64,000 nt of DNA, from the NCBI GenBank assembly GCA_945898195.1, contig CAMDHM010000004.1, positions 1-64,000 on the forward strand, given 5' to 3'. The translations under genes and the position numbers were made by a program. Positions 39,910 to 49,321 of this stretch are shown here, in pieces (position 1 is the stretch's first letter; every line of letters begins with the position of its first letter). The notes below the pieces were generated by a model. That model was given only the letters and a program-made list of their open reading frames with translations, did no database searches and was not told where the DNA came from. The DNA is from Pseudobacteriovorax antillogorgiicola. GTDB lineage: Bacteria; Bdellovibrionota_B; Oligoflexia; Oligoflexales; RGVZ01.

Positions 39910-41100
39910 TTAATTAGTCCACTCGAGGCTAAAGTGCTGAAGCACATTTTTATTTTCGGCGTGAAGTATCGACACCTGCGAGGCAACCGCGCCAGCCACA
40001 GAGGCAAAGGCAGCAGCCACTAGGGAATTGGGGTGGTTCGTGACATATGGTTTGCCTTCGTCCGAGGCGTGCACAAGGCCCTGATCCATCGGGATCTCGC
40101 CCAGGAAGGCCACACCATGCTCGCTGGCAACGCGGGCTCCCCCACCCTCGCGGAAAATAAAGTGCTTTTTATCGCAACCGTCGCAAATGAAATGACTCAT
40201 CGTTTCTACCACGCCAAGCACCGGTACCTTCAATGTTTCAAACATTGAGATCGCCTTGCGTACGTCAATCAGCGCCACCTCTTGCGGCGTCGTGACGATA
40301 ACGGCCCCCGTTACTGGTGCAGTCTGCGAGATGGTTAATTGGATGTCGCCTGTGCCTGGTGGATAATCGATGACCAGATAATCAAGTTCTCCCCAGGCAA
40401 CCTGGGATAAAAATTGTTTGATCACGCCAGCCGCCATTGGGCCGCGCATGATGGTGGCCTTACCACTTTGTCCAAACATGCCAACCGACATGATTTTCAC
40501 GCCGTCGACCTGAGGCGGCTCAACCAAAGTGCCAGAAGCCGTGGCCCCGGCATTAAGGCGTGTCATTAAGGGGATTGACGGACCGTAAATATCGGCGTCG
40601 AGCAGGCCAACCTTCGAGCCAGATTTGGCGAGAGACCAAGCCAAGTTTACGGCCGTTGTTGATTTCCCGACGCCACCCTTGCCGCTGGCGACGGCAATGA
40701 TATTTTTCACCTGACCAAGAGAGGCTGCCACTGGGGATCCGGTATTGAGGGGGAGTGCCCCGCGCGTCGATGCCGTCATGGTCACTTTCGTGCTCGCCAC
40801 GCCAGGCAAGGCCATCAGGGCTTCCTCGCACTGAGTTTTTAACTGCTCCTTCACCGGGCAGGCTGGAGTCGTCAAATTAACCTCGAGGCTGACCTCGTGC
40901 TGGCCTTCAAGGCCGCCTGCGGACGCACTGATTTTTACATTGCGCACGAAGCCCAGCGTGACGATATCCTTGTGCAAGTCAGGGTCTTGAACCGCGCGTA
41001 GTGCAAGTAGCACGGCGCTTTCGTCAAGAGTCACCGGATGCTGGGCCGCGCCCTTCGAAGTAAAACGTTCGGTGAAACGATTTATAATTCCCATGATCAA
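39910..41100 (-). CDS. apbC: Mrp/NBP35-family Fe-S carrier ATPase
   Basis: VASGKGGVGKSTTAVNLA, LLDADIYGPSIP, VIDYPPGTGDIQLT; N-terminal DUF59. Confidence 0.95.
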   Translation of the reverse strand: MIMGIINRFTERFTSKGAAQHPVTLDESAVLLALRAVQDPDLHKDIVTLGFVRNVKISASAGGLEGQHEVSLEVNLTTPACPVKEQLKTQCEEALMALPGVASTKVTMTASTRGALPLNTGSPVAASLGQVKNIIAVASGKGGVGKSTTAVNLAWSLAKSGSKVGLLDADIYGPSIPLMTRLNAGATASGTLVEPPQVDGVKIMSVGMFGQSGKATIMRGPMAAGVIKQFLSQVAWGELDYLVIDYPPGTGDIQLTISQTAPVTGAVIVTTPQEVALIDVRKAISMFETLKVPVLGVVETMSHFICDGCDKKHFIFREGGGARVASEHGVAFLGEIPMDQGLVHASDEGKPYVTNHPNSLVAAAFASVAGAVASQVSILHAENKNVLQHFSLEWTN

Positions 41101-42050
41101 TGCCCTTCAAGAAATTTAGAGGCCTGAATTGCAGCCTGGCAACCAAGTCCAGCAGCCGTGATGGCTTGTTTGAACAGCGGGTCCGCAATATCGCCAGCAG
41201 CGAAAACACCGGGCGTTTTTGTCTCCGTGTGATTTATCGTTTTGATGTAGCCATGGGAATCGGTGTCGACCCACGGTTTGAACAAGTCAGAATTGGGCTT
41301 GTGACCGATCGCCATGAACAATGACGTGGTCTCCAGGTCCTTTGTTTCACCGGTTTCGGCGTTTTTCAGTTTGATGCCAGTAAGTCCCGTATGATCGGAG
41401 ATGGTGTCTTCAATAATCCACGGGGTCATGATCGTAATTTTTGGATTGTTGCGTGCTCGCTCGGCCATGATTTTTGACGCGCGGAAATCATGACGGCGGT
41501 GAATCAAGATGACTTCAGAACAAATTTTAGAGAGGTAGTTGGCCTCTTCCATCGCCGAGTCGCCACCACCGGCCACCACCACACGCTTGTTGCGGTAGAA
41601 AAAGCCGTCACAGGTGGCGCACGTTGATAGGCCGCGTCCCATTAATTTGGATTCGCTTTTGAGACCCAATGTTTTGGCTGTAGCCCCGGTGGCAATGATG
41701 ACCGTTTTTGATTCAATCAAATGGTCTCCCGCCCAGAGCTTTAGTGGCTGCGATGAAAAATCAACTTTGGTGATTTCCTCGTAATTTATTTTCGTGCCAA
41801 AACGCTCCGCCTGAGCCGTCATGTCGGTCATGAGCTTTGGGCCCAGGATGCCATGTTCGAAGCCAGGCCAATTTTCAACTTCAGTGGTCGTGGTCAGTTG
41901 GCCGCCATGCTGGATACCGGCATACATGACGGGATTCAGGGCTGCGCGGGCTGCGTAAATGGCGGCGGTAAGTCCGGCGGGGCCGGTTCCGATGATCGTG
42001 ACTTCATTGGTAGACATCTGTCTTCCCCTTTTTCCCGGCGTTTTTGCCAA
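41097..42050 (-). CDS. trxB: Thioredoxin-disulfide reductase
   Basis: GTGPAGLTAAIYAARA, CATCDGFFY, AAGDIADP. Confidence 0.96.
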   Translation of the reverse strand: MAKTPGKRGRQMSTNEVTIIGTGPAGLTAAIYAARAALNPVMYAGIQHGGQLTTTTEVENWPGFEHGILGPKLMTDMTAQAERFGTKINYEEITKVDFSSQPLKLWAGDHLIESKTVIIATGATAKTLGLKSESKLMGRGLSTCATCDGFFYRNKRVVVAGGGDSAMEEANYLSKICSEVILIHRRHDFRASKIMAERARNNPKITIMTPWIIEDTISDHTGLTGIKLKNAETGETKDLETTSLFMAIGHKPNSDLFKPWVDTDSHGYIKTINHTETKTPGVFAAGDIADPLFKQAITAAGLGCQAAIQASKFLEGH

Positions 42051-42176
42051 GAATTCTGTTTGGAGAGTAATGAAATGAAGGGCGATTGATAAGGACTTTC
42101 GAGAGGTTCTGTATGTCCTGATTAAATTTTAGACAGGAGCTCAATGTGATTGGCTGACCGGCCGATATAACTTACG

Positions 42177-43160
42177 ATGGATGGAAAGATCAAAAAGGGG
42201 GCAAAAATGATGTGCAAAATTTTTGCAGCGGCAGCGCAGGCAGGGCGAATTTCCGCACTGGCAGCGGGAGTAACGACCGGTCTTCTGATGCCTATTTCAC
42301 ATGCATTTGCGGCCAGTCAGCCTGATATTAAGAGTCCCAGCGTGGTTGTTCTGTCGTGGGACCAAGGCAAGATCCTTTATGAACGCAATGCCGATGAAGT
42401 TCGCCCCATTGCCAGTCTGTCAAAGATGTTTGCCAGCCTAGTTATCGACGACGAGTGCAAGATCGATTGGAATACCCTGCATGAGATGTCGCCGGAGAAC
42501 CGGGAAGCCGCGCGGGGCGGGGATTCTTCCAAGCTCAAAACCGGTTGGAAGTTCTCCATCGAAGATTTGATGCACGCGGCATTGATGCGCAGCGACAACC
42601 GGGCTTTTCCTGCCCTCGCAGAGGCCTGTGGCATGACACCAGTGCAATTGGGCGAGCGGATGACTTCCCGAGCTCGTGAACTTGGGCTGGCCAAGACTGT
42701 TTTTTCAGAGCCGACCGGTTTGTCACCAAGTAATGTTTCGACGGCTCACGAAGTCGCCCTAATGCTCCAGGAAGTTACCAAAAGACCGCGTTTGCAGGCT
42801 ATCATGGCCAAGCGCTCCTACTGGATGACGGCCCATTTGCCCGGCGGTAAAAGAACGCAGCGTTACGAAATTCGTAATACGGACCGTTTGCTGCAAAGTC
42901 GGGATTTTAGCGTGATTGGCGGCAAGACCGGATTTACCAATTTGGCACGTTACTGCCTTGCCATCGCTTTGAGAACTGCTGAACACGGCGATTTGGGAAT
43001 GGTGCTGATGGGTGCGGAAGGAAAACTGACACGCTTTGCTGACGTACGACGGATTTATCAATGGCTCAAGAAAAACAATACAGTCGCAGCGCTCAATCAA
43101 ATCAAGCAACCCAACGAATCACGCAGCAGCGATGCGCCGCTAAAAGACGCATCTCTCTAA
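42177..43160 (+). CDS. D-alanyl-D-alanine carboxypeptidase (PBP5/DacA-like serine peptidase)
   Basis: SxxK SLSKM, SDN, GGKTGFT. Confidence 0.92.
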   Translation: MDGKIKKGAKMMCKIFAAAAQAGRISALAAGVTTGLLMPISHAFAASQPDIKSPSVVVLSWDQGKILYERNADEVRPIASLSKMFASLVIDDECKIDWNTLHEMSPENREAARGGDSSKLKTGWKFSIEDLMHAALMRSDNRAFPALAEACGMTPVQLGERMTSRARELGLAKTVFSEPTGLSPSNVSTAHEVALMLQEVTKRPRLQAIMAKRSYWMTAHLPGGKRTQRYEIRNTDRLLQSRDFSVIGGKTGFTNLARYCLAIALRTAEHGDLGMVLMGAEGKLTRFADVRRIYQWLKKNNTVAALNQIKQPNESRSSDAPLKDASL

Positions 43161-43165
43161 AGATT

Positions 43166-44620
43166 GTGCGGGCTTCGTCGTTCGGGCTGTTAGTACTGCT
43201 TAGTGGCATGCAGATTGCGGCCGCTAAATCAGCTCCCTTGGCGAAGCATTTTGAACTAAAAAACAGGGCAATTCGACAAAGTGTTAAGTTTGTTCGCGTT
43301 TCCGATCGTTCCGTCATTTACCAGTACGAACCCCAACTTCGAGTTTCTCCGGCTTCGGTTACAAAACTCGTTACGGCTGCCGCGGCCCTCAGCAAATTTG
43401 GCCCGACCCACACATTTACAACCCGTTTGGTTTATTCAGGCCAACGCAAAGGGGCCGTGATTACCGGCAACCTGTTTGCAATCGGCGATGGCGATCCACT
43501 TTTGATCTCGGAAAAGTTGTGGCAAATCGCGGCCGACTTGCGCGCAATGGGGATCAATCAAATAGATGGCGATATTGTCGTCGACAATTCGCTGTTTGAT
43601 GGCGAAGCGCGGGATGAAAGCCGCGAGGAGGGCGCCAGGGCATCGTCCAATGCCTACGATTCTCCCGTCAGCGCCTTTGCGGTCAATTTCAATACGGTCG
43701 CCGTTACCATCAGCCCTGCAGAAAAGTCTGGGGCAGCCGCCACGGTGAGGACCGACCCCATTGAACTGCAAGGCCTATCGGTGGAGAGTTCCGTAAGGAC
43801 GACAGCCGGAGGATCCGATACTCGACTTGCTGCGACGCGGATTGGAGCAGAGGGTCAGACACCAATCTTAAGGGTGTCGGGGACTATCGCCGCGGACAGT
43901 GAACCGCAAAAGATTTACCGATCCATGGTGAATCCAGGACGCCTCGCCGGTGAATATTTGCGCGCCTTTCTTAAGGATGCAGGTATCGCGACCACGGGTC
44001 GCGTGAGGACGGGTAAGGTGTCGGGTGATGAACGAAATTTGCTCACGGTTCCGTCGTATGAAATGCGCCGGATCGTCAGTGGCCTGAATACATACTCCAA
44101 TAATTTCATCGGTGACATGTTGACCAAGCGGTTTGCGGCGAGCAGCACCCAGCCTGGATCATTGGACCGCGGCGCGAGGGTCTTGCGTGAATACTTAAAA
44201 CAAGAGGTTGGACTCAAAGATGGCTTTGCGATTGAAAATGGATCGGGGCTTTCGATTGAGAATCGTTTGAGCGCAGACGATATTGTGGCGCTGCTACTTT
44301 ACGTGGAAAAAGACATGACGATATTTCCAGATTTCCTAGCCAGTCTGCCTTCTTATGGATGGGAGGGGTCTTTGAAAAAACGCATGAAGGGATCCGATCG
44401 CGAACAAGTTGGCGGGATGATTCGAGCAAAATCTGGGACCTTAAGTGAGCCCATTACGGTGTCATGCCTGGCCGGTTTTTTAAAGCATCCTACCGAGGGT
44501 CTGGTGGCCTTTGCCGTTCTCGAAAATGGAATTGCTGGAAAGTCCCAGCCTTCGGTAGCTTCCCTTCGCAGCCAGCAGGATTTGGCATTGGCAGCATTGC
44601 TGAAAATGCGGTTGAACTGA
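43166..44620 (+). CDS. D-alanyl-D-alanine carboxypeptidase/endopeptidase (PBP4/DacB-like)
   Basis: SVTKLVTAA, YSNNFIGDML, AKSGTLSEP; GTG start inferred (VRASSFGLLVLLSG signal peptide). Confidence 0.9.
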   Translation: MRASSFGLLVLLSGMQIAAAKSAPLAKHFELKNRAIRQSVKFVRVSDRSVIYQYEPQLRVSPASVTKLVTAAAALSKFGPTHTFTTRLVYSGQRKGAVITGNLFAIGDGDPLLISEKLWQIAADLRAMGINQIDGDIVVDNSLFDGEARDESREEGARASSNAYDSPVSAFAVNFNTVAVTISPAEKSGAAATVRTDPIELQGLSVESSVRTTAGGSDTRLAATRIGAEGQTPILRVSGTIAADSEPQKIYRSMVNPGRLAGEYLRAFLKDAGIATTGRVRTGKVSGDERNLLTVPSYEMRRIVSGLNTYSNNFIGDMLTKRFAASSTQPGSLDRGARVLREYLKQEVGLKDGFAIENGSGLSIENRLSADDIVALLLYVEKDMTIFPDFLASLPSYGWEGSLKKRMKGSDREQVGGMIRAKSGTLSEPITVSCLAGFLKHPTEGLVAFAVLENGIAGKSQPSVASLRSQQDLALAALLKMRLN

Positions 44621-44657
44621 CTAGAGAGTTGACAGGCAGATTTCACACGATCCAAGA

Positions 44658-44701
44658 CGTAAATTCTAACCACCCGTAAATATGCCGTAAATCGCGTAGA
44701 T
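44658..44701 (+). promoter_or_regulatory. CGTAAAT direct-repeat cluster upstream of a lipoprotein gene block
   Basis: CGTAAAT at 44658, 44675, 44686 and the variant CGTAGAT at 44695. Confidence 0.5.
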
Positions 44702-44778
44702 TAACGCGAATTTTTGCGCCCGTTTCTTGCATTACATGCCCCATCAAGTCCCACGTCGGGTTTGGGGGAGTTCTTGTC

Positions 44779-45636
44779 GTGCTGCACTCACTGAGAAAAA
44801 ATCGGAAATTTGCGCTGCTCGTTGCGGCGGCGATTCCGTTTGGCTGCGGCGCGCCATCCAAAAAACCTTCTGATGTCGTCGGAATGTTTCAGCAAGAACC
44901 GCAAAAACTTCGCGAGGTCGCATCCGGTCTGTGTGACCTGCTTGCCGCTGCCACCGAAGCCCCTTCATTAAGTTCAGTAAAACTCACGCCCTCTCAGTGC
45001 AGGGCCGTTGATGAAAAGACTCAAGAATTGTCGCAAGCCAAGGAACTCGAGTTCGTCAAAATTGACGAAAAGAAACTTCAATCCGAACAGGCCAATGATC
45101 CAAATCCAGTTTTATTTGTTCAGACCCGTGGGCAAGTTTGGCTCAATCATTCGATGCTTCGGCTTGGTCAAAAATTGATCCGCGCCATTCGCGAGGCTCA
45201 GGAAAATGGCACGAGCGCCATATTACCAAACATGAATGCGTCGGCATCGCAGAGCGACATCGTTCATCTGGAGTTCACCGAAATAAAAAAAACCACGTTG
45301 GACGAAACAGGCACACGGCTAAGTTCCGCCATTGAACTTAAGGGCCGCGGTGCCGTGACGATCCAAAATGTTTTTGTGACCGAAGGCAAAATCTTTGATG
45401 ACTCCATTGCACTTGAGATCAACACCCGTGAGGACAGTCCATTCGAAAAATCCTTACTCAAAAAGATGAATGCTGTTGTTTTGATTATTCCCTACGGTGA
45501 AGACGTTTACGTGGACATGGTGATTGATTTGCACATCCATTCTTTGGGCGTGGACCGGCTGGTGGCAGAGCAAGTTAAGGCGGCTCTTGGCGCTGGAGTC
45601 AAAGCTGGCCTTGATGCATTGATTAAATTGGACTGA
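44779..45636 (+). CDS. Hypothetical lipoprotein (GTG start)
   Basis: KFALLVAAAIPFGCGAP lipobox-like; no family recognised. Confidence 0.7.
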   Translation: MLHSLRKNRKFALLVAAAIPFGCGAPSKKPSDVVGMFQQEPQKLREVASGLCDLLAAATEAPSLSSVKLTPSQCRAVDEKTQELSQAKELEFVKIDEKKLQSEQANDPNPVLFVQTRGQVWLNHSMLRLGQKLIRAIREAQENGTSAILPNMNASASQSDIVHLEFTEIKKTTLDETGTRLSSAIELKGRGAVTIQNVFVTEGKIFDDSIALEINTREDSPFEKSLLKKMNAVVLIIPYGEDVYVDMVIDLHIHSLGVDRLVAEQVKAALGAGVKAGLDALIKLD

Positions 45637-45639
45637 ATC

Positions 45640-46560
45640 ATGAATTATATGAAGGTCACATCACAGTTATTTTTGGCAACCATGCTGCTGAGTGCCAGTG
45701 CATGCCACAATGCCGATGATGAGGTTTTTATGGATCCGGCGGCTCGCGCTAGCCGGGTCCAAAATATTACGCCATCGGTGAAGCCCGTGCCATCATCTCC
45801 CGCGCCCATTGCGACGGCATCTTATCGGGTGCGTGTCCTGGGGCAAGGCGGAGGAGAGCTTTGCAATGGTGCTGTTGACCTAGAATTAATGAGTGATCTT
45901 GGCTTTGGCCCAGCCAGCGGCGGAATGGTTTGCATGGGTAAAAAAATTGATCTTGGGCGCATGCTTCAGGGGCTTTCTGGCTCGACAGCTCCAGATATGG
46001 ATGTGGTTGCCGATGGCATGATGATTCGCGTTAAGAATATTGGCGGCGTTGCATTTAATCCGCCGCGGCCTTTGGTGCTTGGTCCGATCGTGCAGGACCC
46101 AACGCCTTTTTTTGGGCTGAATCAAACCAGCCAACATCAGGCAACTTGGACAAATCCCGCGACGGGGCAAGTGGTGACTTCGGCCGGAACAACTGTGGTC
46201 AAAGTCATTGGGGTTAACGAGGCATACAACTCACAGACGCTTGGCAAAAGATTTGAGCGGATCCTGCACTGGGAGATGACCTCAGCAGGATTTGATGGAA
46301 TTCCAAAGAGCGATGCTCTAATTTTTGATCGGATTGAGATGCTTTGGAATATGCGCCCGTTGGTCATTCCGAAGATTGTGATTCAGGGTAATGTGCGTAG
46401 TTTTATTTCTGATGATCAACCTCAAAACTTGGTTGGAACGGGCACAGGGTCCGTCACGGGCAGTAATTTAGGAGGCGGGCAACTCTTCGGTATTATTGCC
46501 GATCTCTTCGTTGGTCGCGTTCAAATTGAACTCGAGGCGACCCGTTTTCAGGGCCTTTGA
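45640..46560 (+). CDS. Hypothetical lipoprotein
   Basis: LFLATMLLSASAC lipobox; no family recognised. Confidence 0.7.
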   Translation: MNYMKVTSQLFLATMLLSASACHNADDEVFMDPAARASRVQNITPSVKPVPSSPAPIATASYRVRVLGQGGGELCNGAVDLELMSDLGFGPASGGMVCMGKKIDLGRMLQGLSGSTAPDMDVVADGMMIRVKNIGGVAFNPPRPLVLGPIVQDPTPFFGLNQTSQHQATWTNPATGQVVTSAGTTVVKVIGVNEAYNSQTLGKRFERILHWEMTSAGFDGIPKSDALIFDRIEMLWNMRPLVIPKIVIQGNVRSFISDDQPQNLVGTGTGSVTGSNLGGGQLFGIIADLFVGRVQIELEATRFQGL

Positions 46561-46612
46561 TCAATTTTTTACCCTAAAGTTCCGATAGGTCCGGTAACAA
46601 CACCGAGGCCTT

Positions 46613-47626
46613 ATGACCAAGCATGGATCCGGCGCCCATCCTTCGGGATTGGCGTATCTTGTCATCACAATAATGTTTTTTGTTTTGTCTTGCGGCAAGT
46701 CGCTTCAGGTTGAACGACAAGCAAAGCAGGTCGGACCTAACGCTAATGCTGAAGCACTCGGTCTCGGTGCCGGCATTCCCTCGATTTGTCACGAAGTGGT
46801 AGATCAGGTGATAACAGCCGACGGCATTAGCGGCATGATTTCAATGATGCAAAAAAGTGTGATTGATGCTGCGTTGGCCCAACGAAGGGTCTGCCTTCAG
46901 TGTCAGCCTCGGGAGTTGAAGCGAACCAAGTGCTTTAATGTGGATGTCGGCCCACTGGAAATCGTGTGTAGGCATAATGAACACGACGTTCGCCAGCCCG
47001 GGGTCGATATCAGCATAGTTTGTAAAAGCCGAGAGGATAAAAACGGCGGAAAAGAAGTTCGTTTTGATCTGAAGCCGAATCGAATCGAACAAGTCATTTC
47101 GGCTCTGCCCACTTTGGCCTTCGTGCTCAAGCTTCAGGTCCTTCCAAAGTTGGCAGTGGGGTCCAAACGGTTGCTTGTCGCATCATCGGCATTCGATTTT
47201 GCAATGCTTCATGCAAAGGCCGTGATTCAAGGACAGGGGTTTGATCCGGCGGCAGATTTTTTGGTCGGTAAGGCCAACTTACTTCGTGCCTTAACCAACA
47301 AGGCTGCATTGACGGACGCGCAAGTGATTTCATTGCGTCAAACGGCAATAAAAGCCTTTGGAGATCTATCGGCCATCGCCGCAAAATCTGATTCCATCGG
47401 CGCACAAGATTTGGTCGTAATGACAGCTGCGATTTTTGAACAGGTTCCGGAATTGAAAGCTTATAGCTTTGCTTTGCCGTTTTTGTTTTCCGATGGAGGT
47501 GAAGCACTTCTTCCGGAAAACTTAATCTCTGCGCTGCCCGCAAATGTCATTGCTGAATTTATGCAGGGTCTGCTTGGGCAAGCACCGGCGGTACAAGGGG
47601 CCGGATCAACGGAATTTATCCGTTGA
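46613..47626 (+). CDS. Hypothetical lipoprotein
   Basis: YLVITIMFFVLSCGKS lipobox; no family recognised. Confidence 0.65.
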   Translation: MTKHGSGAHPSGLAYLVITIMFFVLSCGKSLQVERQAKQVGPNANAEALGLGAGIPSICHEVVDQVITADGISGMISMMQKSVIDAALAQRRVCLQCQPRELKRTKCFNVDVGPLEIVCRHNEHDVRQPGVDISIVCKSREDKNGGKEVRFDLKPNRIEQVISALPTLAFVLKLQVLPKLAVGSKRLLVASSAFDFAMLHAKAVIQGQGFDPAADFLVGKANLLRALTNKAALTDAQVISLRQTAIKAFGDLSAIAAKSDSIGAQDLVVMTAAIFEQVPELKAYSFALPFLFSDGGEALLPENLISALPANVIAEFMQGLLGQAPAVQGAGSTEFIR

Positions 47627-47632
47627 TCCGGC
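47600..47632. terminator. Perfect hairpin spanning the stop codon between convergent genes
   Basis: gccggatcaacgga-attta-tccgttgatccggc: 14-bp perfect stem, no U-tract. Confidence 0.55.
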
Positions 47633-47647
47633 GCGAACCAGTTTCCT

Positions 47648-49099
47648 CTATTGGTTCATCAAAACATAAGCTTGGCTGGACGCCACCTTCAGTCCCGACA
47701 TAAGCGCCGCTTGATTAGCGCCAGTATAATTCGACGTAATAAATGACGATTGCTGTCCCATGGCATTCAGTAATGCCGGAGCCGTTGTCGCCGAATTTAG
47801 ATTGTATGCACTCACGTAAGATGGCAACTGCCCTGCAATCTGTGTCGGAGCCGGAAGTGCCCCTTGGCCAGAAAGATTCAGCCCAAGCATCTGCAGAATC
47901 ATGGCCATCAAGGGCGCCAGACTACCTTGAGCCCCGCTAATTGCGGCGGGGACGCTGGCGTAACCACCAAATGCTGCAAGGGCAGCCATGGAGGCGATGC
48001 TTGCAGGATTAAATCCAGTGGCACCCGCCGCCCCAGCAAATCCTGGTGCTGCCATGCTGACCATTGAATTGATCTTATCGATCCCAGGCAGGGCTCCAAG
48101 GACAGACATGTAATTGCCCCCCGGAAAGGCGGCCGTGGTGCCGTTGCTCATCCCTGGGATCATCGATGCAAAGCCAGGTAGCAGCGTCATAATATTCATG
48201 ATCTGATTTGGCTGGATTTGGCCAAGGAGTCCGCCAAGGGTCGATATTCCACTAAAGAGACCTCCGCCAGAAACAGATCCGTTGCCCGAGCTTGGTCCAG
48301 TGTTGACGCTGCCTGGAACCGTTGCGTTTGACCCATTGGCGGGATCAACAAACCCAGCCTTTGAACCAACGTTACGGCGAAGCATGGCAGGCCCGTCCTG
48401 CATATCAGTTCCATTGACGATCTGACTGATCGCAAATTCAAGGTCATTGCCACGCGCCGAGGGATGCATCAAATCTTTCGAGTTGATCGTGTGATCCAAA
48501 CCATAGGTGTGGGCCGCCTCGTGGGCAATTGTGTCGGCAATGACGCCGACGTCTGATTCAAACCTTGTAAAGGCAAAGCCGATGTCATTTAGATTTTGAT
48601 TGCCGTCGTCAAAGGGAGCAATACCAAGGGTAGTAGGGCTCTCGGTGCAGCCAAGTGATCCGAATGATCCGCCAACATTCATCGTTGTATAGTCGCCCGA
48701 AACCGGCAAGGTGGCCGTAACCGTGAGTTCAACGCTGGCCGTCTCAAAATGTTTTGAAACGCGAGAAACGATTTCATCGCGGTCGGCGGGGGAAAAATTG
48801 GAAGATGGAATATTGGACAGGGCTGCACAGGCAATGAAACTTTGGCCACGCTTAAACCCCTTTTCGATCATGGCTCCATCAAAATTGATGTAGAGGACCT
48901 TTGAGGTTGCCGTTGCCGCAAGGCCAAGTTTATTGACCTTTTCAGCCATCAAGGCATCGTAGTAACCCTTTGGTGGAACGATCTTATCGTGACAACCTTC
49001 GCTTTCTCGTACCTTTATTTCCCCGGGATTGGTCCCGCAGGCCGCTAGCAGCAGCGATAAACTCGCCGCTCTCGCTGGAAAAAAACGTGAATTTCTCAT
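47648..49099 (-). CDS. Metzincin-like (matrixin-type) lipoprotein protease with Gly/Ala/Pro-rich C-terminal region
   Basis: LSLLLAACGTN lipobox; HEAAHTYGLDHT zinc motif; Met-turn DLMHP. Confidence 0.85.
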   Translation of the reverse strand: MRNSRFFPARAASLSLLLAACGTNPGEIKVRESEGCHDKIVPPKGYYDALMAEKVNKLGLAATATSKVLYINFDGAMIEKGFKRGQSFIACAALSNIPSSNFSPADRDEIVSRVSKHFETASVELTVTATLPVSGDYTTMNVGGSFGSLGCTESPTTLGIAPFDDGNQNLNDIGFAFTRFESDVGVIADTIAHEAAHTYGLDHTINSKDLMHPSARGNDLEFAISQIVNGTDMQDGPAMLRRNVGSKAGFVDPANGSNATVPGSVNTGPSSGNGSVSGGGLFSGISTLGGLLGQIQPNQIMNIMTLLPGFASMIPGMSNGTTAAFPGGNYMSVLGALPGIDKINSMVSMAAPGFAGAAGATGFNPASIASMAALAAFGGYASVPAAISGAQGSLAPLMAMILQMLGLNLSGQGALPAPTQIAGQLPSYVSAYNLNSATTAPALLNAMGQQSSFITSNYTGANQAALMSGLKVASSQAYVLMNQ

Positions 49100-49321
49100 A
49101 AATAAATCTCCTCTAAAAGTTAGACCATCAAAGCCTTTGCCGGCACTGCCACGTTCAAACCTTTGCCATGGCAGGGTTCGCCAAGTTGAGGATTGGTCGG
49201 ACTTGCGTCACAATGGTTGAGGTAATTTGCCTAATACGTGAAAAGTATTAAGATTTTCATCAAGGATTTGTAGTTCACCAAACCCAGATGATTTTTTCTG
49301 GTTGGATTTCAGGAGGCATAA

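Noticed and set aside
42161-42168. gccgatat upstream of the dacA-like gene as a sigma28 -10 box
   Set aside because: No acceptable -35 at the required spacing (caatgtga).
49138-49190. Repeated GGCAAAGG(t/c)TTGA-like segments upstream of the metzincin gene
   Set aside because: Only two imperfect copies; too short to support a repeat element.
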